Shown piece after piece: positions 1-7,057 of a stretch of DNA of 9,427 bases (the first letter of the stretch is position 1; every line of letters begins with the position of its first letter). A model generated the notes under the pieces. It searched no databases, was not told the DNA's origin, and worked only from the letters and a program-made list of their open reading frames with translations. The DNA is from Caldisericaceae bacterium (GTDB taxonomy: Bacteria; Caldisericota; Caldisericia; Caldisericales; Caldisericaceae). Location of the stretch: contig JALSNB010000221.1 in the NCBI GenBank assembly GCA_026987225.1, positions 1-9,427 on the forward strand, in the 5' to 3' direction. The position numbers were made by a program, and so were the translations under genes.

Positions 1-1137
1 GAGATTCGGCCACTCAGCATAGAAGTGGGACTTCTGAAACGCACTCATGGCTCTGCGCTTTTCACAAGAGGGCAGACTCAGGTTTTATCCATTGCAACGC
101 TTGCAGGGAAAGGCGAAGGACAGCTTGTTGAATCCCTTGAAGAAGAGATGACGAAACGATACATGCATTACTACAACTTCCCCGCATTCTCGGTGGGAGA
201 AGTAAAGCCGATGCGTGGCCCGAGCAGAAGGGAAATAGGACACGGTGCGCTTGCCGAGCGTGCGATTCTTCCCGTTCTGCCGGACGAAGAAGATTTTCCA
301 TACACGATAAGGGTTGTTTCGGAAGTAATGGAATCGAACGGTTCCACCTCTATGGCGTCCACATGTGGCTCCACGCTTGCACTTATGGATGCGGGCGTAC
401 CGATTAAAAAACCGGTTGCCGGTATTGCAATGGGCCTTATGAAGGAAGGCGACAGATATGCAATCCTTACCGATATTCAGGGTGCGGAAGATCACCTCGG
501 AGATATGGACTTTAAAGTAACCGGAACGGAAGACGGCATTACTGCGCTTCAGATGGATATTAAATTAAAGGGCATTTCCCTTGATATTATAAGGAAGGCT
601 CTCTACCAGGCAAAAGACGCAAGGCTCTTTATACTTGACAAGATGCTCAGCGTAATTCCAGAACCGCGTAAAAACATTTCCCCCTATGCCCCGCGTATTT
701 TCACGTTGCAGGTAAATACGGATAAAATAGGCTTGCTTATCGGCCCGGGTGGAAAAACGATAAGGGGTATTATCGGCGATACGGATGCGGATATCAATAT
801 TGAACCCGACGGAAAGGTGTTCATATCCGCGCCTAACGAAGAAATCGGCGAGGAATTGAAAGATAAAATCCTTGCCCTTGTGGAAGAGCCGGAAGTCGGG
901 AAAGTTTATCAGGGTAAAGTTATCGATATTAAAGATTTCGGTGCTTTCGTTCAGATTCTTCCCAGTTATGTTGGACTTCTTCACGTATCTCAAATTTCTG
1001 ATAAGTTTATCAAAGATATAAGGAAAGAAGTCCATGTTGGTGATGTATTCATGGTAAAGGTTATGCGTATAGACGATAACGGAAAGATACAGCTTACGAA
1101 AAAGGGAGTAAAGCAAAACGTAAAAGATGGAAAATAA
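1..1137 (+). CDS. pnp: Polyribonucleotide nucleotidyltransferase (PNPase), C-terminal part; 5' end outside window
   Basis: PNPase degrades RNA 3'->5' by phosphorolysis, releasing nucleoside diphosphates, and takes part in cytoplasmic mRNA turnover. The reading frame is open from base 1 (EIRPLSIEVGLLKRTHGSAL...), so the gene begins upstream; the GTG at 25 is internal, not a start. About 378 residues of a protein usually near 700 are present. Visible parts: the second RNase PH core with the SMASTCGSTLALMDAG block; the active-site block DIQGAEDHLGDMDF with the two expected Asp codons at 472 and 490; a KH domain with its GPGG loop at 742-753; and an S1 RNA-binding domain from about 895 to 1110 (GKVIDIKDFGAFVQ). 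It ends soon after S1 with a basic tail. The next gene overlaps its last 11 bases, implying co-transcription. Identification is secure; the missing N-terminal half cannot be assessed. Confidence 0.97.
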   Translation, partial: EIRPLSIEVGLLKRTHGSALFTRGQTQVLSIATLAGKGEGQLVESLEEEMTKRYMHYYNFPAFSVGEVKPMRGPSRREIGHGALAERAILPVLPDEEDFPYTIRVVSEVMESNGSTSMASTCGSTLALMDAGVPIKKPVAGIAMGLMKEGDRYAILTDIQGAEDHLGDMDFKVTGTEDGITALQMDIKLKGISLDIIRKALYQAKDARLFILDKMLSVIPEPRKNISPYAPRIFTLQVNTDKIGLLIGPGGKTIRGIIGDTDADINIEPDGKVFISAPNEEIGEELKDKILALVEEPEVGKVYQGKVIDIKDFGAFVQILPSYVGLLHVSQISDKFIKDIRKEVHVGDVFMVKVMRIDDNGKIQLTKKGVKQNVKDGK

Positions 1138-2356
1138 CTATATAGAGCAGCGTATTTCCAAAAACGGCATAAGGTATTTTTTGGAAGAAAACCACACGTT
1201 TCCTTCCGTTTCCATAGGCGTTTTCGTAAAGTCCGGGAGCAGGTACGAAAGCCCCGATAAAAAAGGCATATCGCATTTTATCGAACATGCCGTTTTCAAG
1301 GGCACAAAAAATCGTTCCGCGTTTGAAATTTCCCATGAAATAGAAAAGCTCGGAGGAGAGTTAAACGCATACACGTCTCCGGAGTACACATTGTTCTATG
1401 CAAAACTGCTTGGCAAGCATAGCGAAAACGGGTTTAGCGTGCTTTCGGATATTGTAAAGAACGCTACTTTCGATAAGGAGCTCATTGAAAGGGAACGTAA
1501 GGTGATATTGGAAGAAATTCAGGAATACCTTGATAGCCCCGAAGATATCTGTCAAACCGAAGCGCTACATTCCATATGGAACGAGAGCTCGGTTGCAAAT
1601 AATCCTCTTGGCACAAAAGAGAGTGTGGAATCCATAACGAGGGAGGATCTTGTTTCTACTTTTGGAAAGTTGTTTAACAAGCAAAATATGCTTGTATCCG
1701 TTGCAGGAGATATTTCCGCTAAGGTCACAGAGCAGTTTATAGATGCGTATTTTTCCGATCTCAACGGAGAATCATTTTCGCCTAAGATACGGACACCGCA
1801 TTTTCATTTTAACGATAGGATATTCAAAAAGGAAAGCACTCAGATGCATATTGCAATAACGTTGAGAGGATTCAGGCTCTATACTCGTGAGAGTTTACTG
1901 CAATCCATTTATACGACAATTTTGGGTGGCAATATGTCTTCGAGGCTTTTTCAGAAGCTCAGGGAAGAGGAAGGGCTTGTTTATACGATTTACGTGTATC
2001 CTGTGCGGTATTTTGACACTGGTGGAACCGTGATTTATGCATCTACAGTGCCGTCTCAGTATGAGAAGGTGAAAAAGGGAATTTTAACCGAGATAGACGC
2101 CATTGCTCAAAACGGTGTAGAAGAAGAGGAGTTTAAAGACGCAAAAGAGTACCTTTTGGGTAATGTGATACTGGGGCTTGAAGGAATTTCAAACAGAATG
2201 CAGAGAAACGGGGTTCAAGGATTGTTTCTTGGTAAGGTGGAAAAAATCAGCTCTCTTATGAAACGCATAGAAAACGTTTCTTACGAAGAGTTTAACGAAT
2301 TTGCAAAAGAGCTGTCCCGCTCGGAGCGCGGAAGCGTACTTGTCGGAGAATTCTGA
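1127..2356 (+). CDS. M16 family zinc metallopeptidase (MlpA/YmxG-like processing peptidase)
   Basis: This is a 409-residue M16 (pitrilysin/insulinase, inverzincin) peptidase, about the usual size for the single-chain bacterial subgroup. The inverted zinc motif HxxEH is present as HFIEH (His50, Glu53, His54), inside the block HFIEHAVFKGT. The third zinc ligand lies about 75 residues on, in VILEEIQEY (Glu129 or Glu130). The C-terminal half has the SSRLFQKLREEEGLVYTIY block typical of the second M16 domain. No signal peptide is seen, so it is probably cytoplasmic. The start overlaps the end of pnp by 11 bp with no strong Shine-Dalgarno at normal spacing (the nearest purine-rich GGGAG is about 18 nt upstream), so translation is probably coupled to pnp. 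An M16 gene downstream of pnp also occurs in Bacillus subtilis (mlpA), which supports an orthologous relationship. The substrate is unknown. Confidence 0.93.
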   Translation: MENNYIEQRISKNGIRYFLEENHTFPSVSIGVFVKSGSRYESPDKKGISHFIEHAVFKGTKNRSAFEISHEIEKLGGELNAYTSPEYTLFYAKLLGKHSENGFSVLSDIVKNATFDKELIERERKVILEEIQEYLDSPEDICQTEALHSIWNESSVANNPLGTKESVESITREDLVSTFGKLFNKQNMLVSVAGDISAKVTEQFIDAYFSDLNGESFSPKIRTPHFHFNDRIFKKESTQMHIAITLRGFRLYTRESLLQSIYTTILGGNMSSRLFQKLREEEGLVYTIYVYPVRYFDTGGTVIYASTVPSQYEKVKKGILTEIDAIAQNGVEEEEFKDAKEYLLGNVILGLEGISNRMQRNGVQGLFLGKVEKISSLMKRIENVSYEEFNEFAKELSRSERGSVLVGEF

Positions 2357-2934
2357 TGGATGATAAAAAAGCGTTGTTCGACGAAATTACGAAAGATATA
2401 ATAAACTGCACGAAGTGTGCCTTGCACGAAACTCGGATAAAGCCGGTTCCGGGTGAAGGCTCTCTGAATGCGGATATTATGTTTGTAGGTGAAGGGCCCG
2501 GCAGAAATGAGGATAGAACGGGCAGGCCATTTGTCGGTGCGGCAGGAAAGTTCCTTGACGAGCTTCTGTCCGGCATAGGGCTTTCCCGCAAAGAGGTGTT
2601 TATAGGAAACGTGGTGAAGTGCAGGCCGCCTAACAACAGAGTTCCTCTCCTTTCGGAAATTGAAGCGTGCAAACCGTATCTATTTGCTCAGATTGCGATT
2701 ATTCAACCGAAAGTAATCTGCACGTTGGGTAATACGCCTTTAAACACTTTAATAGCACCTAACCTTTCCATCGGCAGAGTGCACGGGCAGGTATTCGAAA
2801 AAGATGGCTTTACGTTTATTCCTCTTTACCATCCGGCTGCTGCGCTCTACCACAATGCGTTGAAAGATACGTTAAAAGAAGATTTTAGAAAGCTTAAAGC
2901 ATTTTTAGACGAATTGAAAATGAAAAATTTATAG
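2356..2934 (+). CDS. Uracil-DNA glycosylase family 4 (UDGa type, 4Fe-4S)
   Basis: The 192-residue protein is expected to remove uracil from DNA, the first step of base-excision repair after cytosine deamination. Motif 1 is GEGPGRNED (residues 45-53), followed by GRPFVGAAGKFLDELL, and the late motif is YHPAAALY (158-165). Four cysteines at 18, 21, 89 and 105 match the family 4 iron-sulfur ligands, the third sitting in NVVKCRPPNNR, a signature of this family. Length is normal for family 4 (about 190-220). The start codon overlaps the previous stop (TGATG), and GGAG at 2345-2348 gives a Shine-Dalgarno 7 nt before it, so the gene is tightly coupled to the M16 peptidase. Older annotations of such proteins as SPO1 DNA polymerase-related refer to the same fold. 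Family 4 enzymes are frequent in thermophiles and anaerobes. Confidence 0.94.
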   Translation: MDDKKALFDEITKDIINCTKCALHETRIKPVPGEGSLNADIMFVGEGPGRNEDRTGRPFVGAAGKFLDELLSGIGLSRKEVFIGNVVKCRPPNNRVPLLSEIEACKPYLFAQIAIIQPKVICTLGNTPLNTLIAPNLSIGRVHGQVFEKDGFTFIPLYHPAAALYHNALKDTLKEDFRKLKAFLDELKMKNL

Positions 2935-2937
2935 TTT

Positions 2938-2944
2938 AAGGAGG
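2938..2944 (+). promoter_or_regulatory. Ribosome binding site of secD
   Basis: AAGGAGG lies 8 nt before the ATG at 2953, only 3 bases after the stop codon of the glycosylase gene. It fixes the secD start and shows that secD is translated independently although it sits in the same operon. Confidence 0.85.
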
Positions 2945-2952
2945 ATTTTGGA

Positions 2953-4224
2953 ATGAGGAGAAAAAATATTACCGTAATTGTACTTATCCTTATTGTGTTT
3001 GCTTTCTCTCTCTGGGTTGACGTGACCGGTTTTAGCGTGTCGAATAAGCCGCTTGACCAGCTCAGCGGACCTGAAGCATTTTTCAAACCGAGGCTCGGAC
3101 TTGACTTGCACGGCGGTGTGCATTTTGTCCTTGAGGCTGAGGACACAAAGAATGTTAAGGTCACGCCCGAGGCAATGCAAACAACCCTGCAGGTTTTAAG
3201 AAAAAGGGTAAACAATCTCGGTTTGAGTGAAGCCGTTGTTGTGCAGGAAAAAGGAGCAAACTGGAAGAGAATTGACGTTGAACTTCCCGGTTGGAAAGAT
3301 CCGGAAAAAGCAAAAGAGCTTATCGGGCAAACGGCTCTTCTGCAGTTTAAAGATGAAAGCGGAAAGGTTGTTCTTACGGGTGCTCACATAAAGGATGCAC
3401 GTCTTGCGTTCAGTAAGGATCCGAAAACACTTGGCGAACCGATCATACAGTTCAAGCTTGATGCGGAAGGCACCAAAATATTTGCCGATGTAACACGTAA
3501 AAATGTCGGAAAGAAAATAGCGATTTACCTTGATAACAAATTGCTTATGAGCCCTGTCGTGCAAAATCCGATTACTGATGGTGAAGGCATTATAACAGGT
3601 AATTTTACGAAAGAACAAGCGGCTGACTATGCGGCATTACTGAGGAGCGGTGCGCTTCCCGTAAAACTGAAGTTCCTTACCGAGGAGGTAGTGGGCCCGA
3701 CGCTTGGTGCGCATTCCGTTAAAATGGCTGTTATAGCCGCAATTGTTGCTATACTGCTCATATTCCTCTACATGATTATTTTCTACAGATATTTGGGTGT
3801 TATTGCGTCACTTGCGCTCATATTCTATCTTGTTCTGGAACTTTCCCTTTTGCTACTGCTTCATGCAACGTTCTCTCTCCCCGCAATCGGCGGTGCAATA
3901 CTGTCCCTCGGTATGGCGGTGGATATTAACGTAATCGTATTCGAGAGAATGAAAGAAGAACTCGCTACCGGTAAATCCATAAAGGCAATCATAGCTGCCG
4001 GATTTGCAAAAGCGTTCAGAACCGTATTTGACTCGAACCTCACTGTTCTTATCGGTGCCATTATTCTTTTCTACCTTGGAAGCGGAGTTATCAGAGGGTT
4101 TGCAATTACGGTTTCTATCGGTATATTGTCCGGTTTCTTCAGCGGCGTAGTGGTAACTCACGTTCTTGTGAACTTGATGCTTCCTGCTTCTGCGACAAAG
4201 AAGCCGTGGCTCTTTGGAATTTAG
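2953..4224 (+). CDS. secD: Protein translocase subunit SecD
   Basis: SecD works with SecF at the SecYEG channel, using the proton gradient to help pull exported proteins across the cytoplasmic membrane. This 423-residue protein has a first membrane helix at about residues 6-24, then the periplasmic-side region starting with the conserved LGLDLHGGVHFVL (48-60) and a long P1 domain. The EEVVGPTLGAHSV block (about 244-256) precedes the cluster of five C-terminal helices (about 257-415). Asp324 in SLGMAVDINVIVFER is the conserved helix-4 acidic residue implicated in proton movement. Length is in the short SecD range seen in Gram-positive and deep-branching bacteria, well below the 615 residues of E. 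coli, which has a larger periplasmic part. SecF follows 12 bp downstream as a separate gene, unlike the fused SecDF of Bacillus. Confidence 0.96.
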   Translation: MRRKNITVIVLILIVFAFSLWVDVTGFSVSNKPLDQLSGPEAFFKPRLGLDLHGGVHFVLEAEDTKNVKVTPEAMQTTLQVLRKRVNNLGLSEAVVVQEKGANWKRIDVELPGWKDPEKAKELIGQTALLQFKDESGKVVLTGAHIKDARLAFSKDPKTLGEPIIQFKLDAEGTKIFADVTRKNVGKKIAIYLDNKLLMSPVVQNPITDGEGIITGNFTKEQAADYAALLRSGALPVKLKFLTEEVVGPTLGAHSVKMAVIAAIVAILLIFLYMIIFYRYLGVIASLALIFYLVLELSLLLLLHATFSLPAIGGAILSLGMAVDINVIVFERMKEELATGKSIKAIIAAGFAKAFRTVFDSNLTVLIGAIILFYLGSGVIRGFAITVSIGILSGFFSGVVVTHVLVNLMLPASATKKPWLFGI

Positions 4225-4230
4225 GGGGTG
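4224..4230 (+). promoter_or_regulatory. Ribosome binding site deciding the secF start
   Basis: GGGGGTG directly follows the first bases of the secD stop. It is followed by CTGAAA and then ATG at 4237. A GTG at 4228 is in frame but lies within this G-rich motif, so ATG 4237 with 6 nt spacing is the better start. Confidence 0.7.
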
Positions 4231-4236
4231 CTGAAA

Positions 4237-5304
4237 ATGACTTTTAGAGAAAGGATTAGAAGCTGGCAAATTGTAAAACACACAAAACTCTGGTTTTCGA
4301 TATCTCTTGCAATTATTTTGATTGGCATTGGTGCAATGGTGTTCAATCAGGTGACAACAGGGCTTCCCCTTAACTTTGGAATTGATTTTAGGGGTGGAAC
4401 CGTAATTTCCCTCACCTGTGAGAAAACACCTAACGTTTCTGCTGTGAGGAACATTCTTGTTGAAAACGGATATAAAGATGCAATTGTTCAGGAAGCAAAG
4501 GGCAATAAAATTACGATAAAGCTTAACGCAAAAGCCATCAAACCGGATGATGCAACAAAAATAATAAATGAAATTTCAGAAAAAGTTGCACCTGTTGAAA
4601 AGGATAAGACAGGTATTACGACAATTGCCCCGGTAATCGGAAAAGAACTCATAAAAAGCGGAACCATTGCATTGATTCTTGCACTCCTCTTTATTCTTTT
4701 CTACATTACGGTTCGATTTACTTTTCAGTTTGCTCTTGCAACGGTGCTTGCCCTTTTCCACGATATACTTGTTACACTCGGCATGCTTGCCCTGTTCAGA
4801 GTGGAACTCAACGCTCCGTTTATCGGTGCTTTCCTTACGATAATGACGTATTCCGTAGAAGATAGTGTCGTTGTAATGGATAGAATCAGGGAAAATTTGA
4901 AGTTCAGGACGAAAGAATCTTTCCCGGATCTTGTAAACAGGAGTATTACGGAAGTCTGGGTGCGTTCGATGAATACCTCCATCACAACATTCCTCGCTTC
5001 ATTCTCGTTGGTGCTCTTTGGCGGTCCCACTCTCAGAGACTTCTCAATGACACTTATGTTCGGACTCCTTTCAGGAACGTATTCTTCAATTTATATCGCA
5101 TCTCCTCTTCTTGTGCTCTGGCATAAGGGAAAAGATAAAGTCCGTAAGAGTGTGGCAAAAATCGAGCCGCAAAAGGTTGCTTCTGTTTCGGAAAGCACTG
5201 TTCAGACTGCAAGCGACTCTGACAATGCAAATGTTCAGTCTCTGCCTAAAAAGAAAGTTTCCAAGAAAAAAGGCAAAAAGAAAAGTAAGAAAAAGAGAAG
5301 ATAG
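4237..5304 (+). CDS. secF: Protein translocase subunit SecF with long basic tail
   Basis: SecF is the partner of SecD in proton-driven protein export. From the chosen ATG it has 355 residues. Helix 1 is at about 18-37, followed by the conserved GIDFRGGT (48-55), a periplasmic-side domain, then five helices between about 141 and 295. The helix-4 block YSVEDSVVVMDRIREN (205-220) keeps the conserved Asp209 and the DRIREN signature, though the usual Asn before that Asp is Glu here. RSMNTSITTFLASF carries the conserved Arg243. After the last helix comes a low-complexity Ser/Asp/Gln-rich linker (about 305-335) and then a polycationic end: 14 of the last 18 residues are Lys or Arg. Such a tail is not needed for the SecF core and should lie in the cytoplasm. 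A strong terminator follows 6 bp after the stop. Confidence 0.95.
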   Translation: MTFRERIRSWQIVKHTKLWFSISLAIILIGIGAMVFNQVTTGLPLNFGIDFRGGTVISLTCEKTPNVSAVRNILVENGYKDAIVQEAKGNKITIKLNAKAIKPDDATKIINEISEKVAPVEKDKTGITTIAPVIGKELIKSGTIALILALLFILFYITVRFTFQFALATVLALFHDILVTLGMLALFRVELNAPFIGAFLTIMTYSVEDSVVVMDRIRENLKFRTKESFPDLVNRSITEVWVRSMNTSITTFLASFSLVLFGGPTLRDFSMTLMFGLLSGTYSSIYIASPLLVLWHKGKDKVRKSVAKIEPQKVASVSESTVQTASDSDNANVQSLPKKKVSKKKGKKKSKKKRR

Positions 5305-5310
5305 AAAAAC

Positions 5311-5337
5311 AAAAGCCTCCCATATGGGAGGCTTTTT
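5311..5337. terminator. Bidirectional intrinsic terminator between converging operons
   Basis: A perfect 26-bp palindrome (5311-5336; half arm AAAAGCCTCCCAT) occupies most of the 37 bp between the secF stop and the stop of the lipoyl-carrier gene. On the + strand the GC-rich stem is followed by TTTTT. On the - strand it is followed by TTTTGTTTTT. It can therefore end transcription from both sides. Confidence 0.93.
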
Positions 5338-5341
5338 AATA

Positions 5342-5647
5342 TTAAAGTTTTACTTTAATGAGGAATCCTTTCCCCAATGGATCTTCTGTTGCAAGTTCAG
5401 GGTGATCTTTTAGCTCCGAATTTATTTCGATTACCTCTCCGCTCACCGGTGTTTTGATGTTTTCCACTGATTTTGCGGTTTCGATACTCCCTATAACGTC
5501 TCCCTGGAAAATCTTTTTCCCGACTTGAGGTAACTCGATGAAGCTCGGAGATTCGAGCTCCTTTGCTTTTTCCTCACTGAGGTGCAGTGTTGCCACTCCG
5601 TTTTCAATTTCTGCAACAATACCTTCAAGTTCTTTTTTATCTGCCAT
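5342..5647 (-). CDS. Small GcvH-like lipoyl carrier protein
   Basis: This 101-residue protein resembles the lipoyl-bearing core of glycine-cleavage H protein. FIELPQVGKKIFQGD matches the H-protein block FVELPEVG, and GSIETAKSVENIKTPVSGEV matches the lipoylation region, placing the lipoyl lysine at Lys59. The following PVSGEVIEIN and the late LGKGFLIKVKL also fit. Typical GcvH is about 125-130 residues; here the N-terminal strand region is shorter and the C-terminal helices after the GWL-like segment are absent. The biotin motif (AMKM) is not present. No gcvT or gcvP is in the window, and the gene sits 2 bp after dihydrolipoamide dehydrogenase, which would oxidise or reduce its lipoyl arm. I infer a dedicated lipoyl electron carrier rather than a glycine-cleavage component. 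AAGGAGG at 5653-5659, inside the end of lpd, is its ribosome binding site. Confidence 0.85.
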   Translation of the reverse strand: MADKKELEGIVAEIENGVATLHLSEEKAKELESPSFIELPQVGKKIFQGDVIGSIETAKSVENIKTPVSGEVIEINSELKDHPELATEDPLGKGFLIKVKL

Positions 5648-5649
5648 TT

Positions 5650-7041
5650 TTACCTCCTTACCATATGAATTACTTCTCCGAGTGCGTCTTTTGCCGCCTC
5701 CATTGTTGCTTCGGAGAGCGTGGGGTGTGTGTGAATCGTATCCGCAATATCCCTTAACGAAAGTTTCTTTTCCACTGCAAGCGCAAGTTCGGCGATCATA
5801 ACCGATGCTTCGGGCCCGACAATCTGCGCGCCTATCACTTCGTTTGTTTCTTTATTTGCTACGATTTTTACCTCTCCGTCCGTTGCATTCATTGAAACAG
5901 CCTTACCGTTCGCCGTAAACGGGAATTCTCCCGTAATCACATCTACCCCTTTGTTTTTAGCCTCTTCTTCGGTAAGTCCAACGGAAGCGATTTCTGGAGA
6001 AGAGAATATTGCCCACGGAACGACTCTGTAATCCATTTTTTTGTCCATTCCCGCAATAATTTCGGCTGCGGTCTCTCCTTCTTTCATTGCCTTATGTGCG
6101 AGAAGCAGACCGCCTGTAACGTCCCCTATTGCATAGATGTTCGAAATGTTTGTCCTGAGATGTTCGTCTGTTTTTATGCGGCTTTTTTCTTTTTCTATAC
6201 CTAATTTTTCAATACCTATGCCGTCCGAATTGAGTTTTCTTCCTATGGAAACAAGTACTTTTTCAGTGTGTATTTCGTCACCGTTGCTCAGTGTGGATAC
6301 GACTTCTCCGTCTTTTACGATTTCTATGTTTTCGATTTTTGTTCCGGTGATCACTTTCACGCCGCGTTTTTCCAATAACCTCTGAATGATATTTGCGAGT
6401 TTCTTATCTTTTAGCGGAGGAACGACCTGCGGCATCATTTCCACTATTGTTACCTTTACTCCGAAAGTGGAAAGGAAAGTGGCGAACTCGATACCGATCG
6501 CTCCGGCACCGACTATGAGAATGTCTTTTGGAAGTGTGGTGAGGTTCAACGCTTCGTCGCTTGTCAATACGTTTTTTTTGTCTATTTTGAATGCCGGTAT
6601 CAGTGCGGGTTCGGAGCCTGTTGCGATGACGATGTCTTTTGCTTTTATCCGCTCACTGTTATCTCCTGTTGAAATCTGAATTGTATGTTCGTCAAGCAGT
6701 TCTCCCCTTCCGCTCTTTATCACCGCTTTTCTTGATTTTAACAAAAATTCGACACCCGATACAAGTCTTTTTACAACGTATTGTTTTCTCTTTTGGATGG
6801 CATCCGGATCGAATGAAACATTATCCGCAGTTATGCCAAATGTCTTTGATTCTTTTATGGTTTGGTATACTTCCGCGGTTTTTAACAGCGCTTTTGTGGG
6901 TATGCATCCCCTGTTGAGACATGTGCCACCTATGTCTCTATGCTCGATTATAGCAACCTTTTTTCCCAAATCTGCTGCCCTGATTGCGGAAACATACCCT
7001 GCCGAACCGGAACCTATTATTGCAACATCAAATTCTTCCAT
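5650..7041 (-). CDS. lpdA: Dihydrolipoamide dehydrogenase (E3-type flavoprotein disulfide reductase)
   Basis: The 463-residue enzyme transfers electrons between NAD(H), FAD, a redox disulfide and a protein-bound lipoyl group. Visible features in order: FAD-binding GSGSAG (10-15); redox disulfide GGTCLNRGCIPTK with Cys41 and Cys46; NAD-binding VGAGAIGIEF (177-186); second FAD contact IYAIGDVTG (302-310); and the C-terminal catalytic pair in HTHPTLSE (His439, Glu444). The acidic Glu201 at the end of the second NAD-domain strand (VTIVE) suggests NAD rather than NADP. Length is normal. It follows the ferredoxin gene by 16 bp with a good Shine-Dalgarno (TAGGAGGT) and precedes the lipoyl-carrier gene by 2 bp. 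That neighbour, rather than an E2 subunit, is its likely substrate. Related disulfide reductases such as mercuric reductase are less likely, because lipoyl partners are adjacent and no metal-binding N-terminal domain is present. Confidence 0.94.
   Translation of the reverse strand: MEEFDVAIIGSGSAGYVSAIRAADLGKKVAIIEHRDIGGTCLNRGCIPTKALLKTAEVYQTIKESKTFGITADNVSFDPDAIQKRKQYVVKRLVSGVEFLLKSRKAVIKSGRGELLDEHTIQISTGDNSERIKAKDIVIATGSEPALIPAFKIDKKNVLTSDEALNLTTLPKDILIVGAGAIGIEFATFLSTFGVKVTIVEMMPQVVPPLKDKKLANIIQRLLEKRGVKVITGTKIENIEIVKDGEVVSTLSNGDEIHTEKVLVSIGRKLNSDGIGIEKLGIEKEKSRIKTDEHLRTNISNIYAIGDVTGGLLLAHKAMKEGETAAEIIAGMDKKMDYRVVPWAIFSSPEIASVGLTEEEAKNKGVDVITGEFPFTANGKAVSMNATDGEVKIVANKETNEVIGAQIVGPEASVMIAELALAVEKKLSLRDIADTIHTHPTLSEATMEAAKDALGEVIHMVRR
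5653..5659 (-). promoter_or_regulatory. Ribosome binding site for the lipoyl carrier, made from the last lpd codons
   Basis: AAGGAGG is formed by the final Arg-Arg codons (AGG AGG) of lpd. The lpd stop TAA follows at once, and the next ATG begins 2 nt after that stop. This couples the two products tightly. Confidence 0.8.
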
Positions 7042-7057
7042 ACTGACCTCCTAACGG

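Noticed and set aside
565..1116. Long antisense frames opposite pnp (85-495 and 565-1116)
   Set aside because: They are shadows of the strongly conserved pnp frame, with no start signals and no family resemblance.
4228..4236. GTG at 4228 as the secF start
   Set aside because: It lies within the G-rich ribosome binding site. ATG at 4237 has correct spacing.
5248..5304. A-rich runs in the secF tail as a programmed -1 frameshift site
   Set aside because: The AAAAAAG heptamer is not in the X XXY YYZ frame relative to secF, and the other candidates (C AAA AAG, G AAA AAG) are weak. The normal frame gives a sensible basic tail.
5111..5413. Overlapping + strand frame running through the secF end and past the terminator
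   Set aside because: It is in a different frame from secF, crosses the terminator, has no ribosome binding site and shows no recognisable protein features.
5342..5647. Biotin carrier protein
   Set aside because: The modified-lysine context is ETAKS, as in lipoyl H-proteins, not the biotin AMKM motif. Lpd is the adjacent gene.
5650..7041. Mercuric reductase because of the ArsR-type regulator upstream
   Set aside because: There is no N-terminal metal-binding domain or C-terminal Cys pair, the regulator lacks the metal site, and a lipoyl carrier is adjacent.
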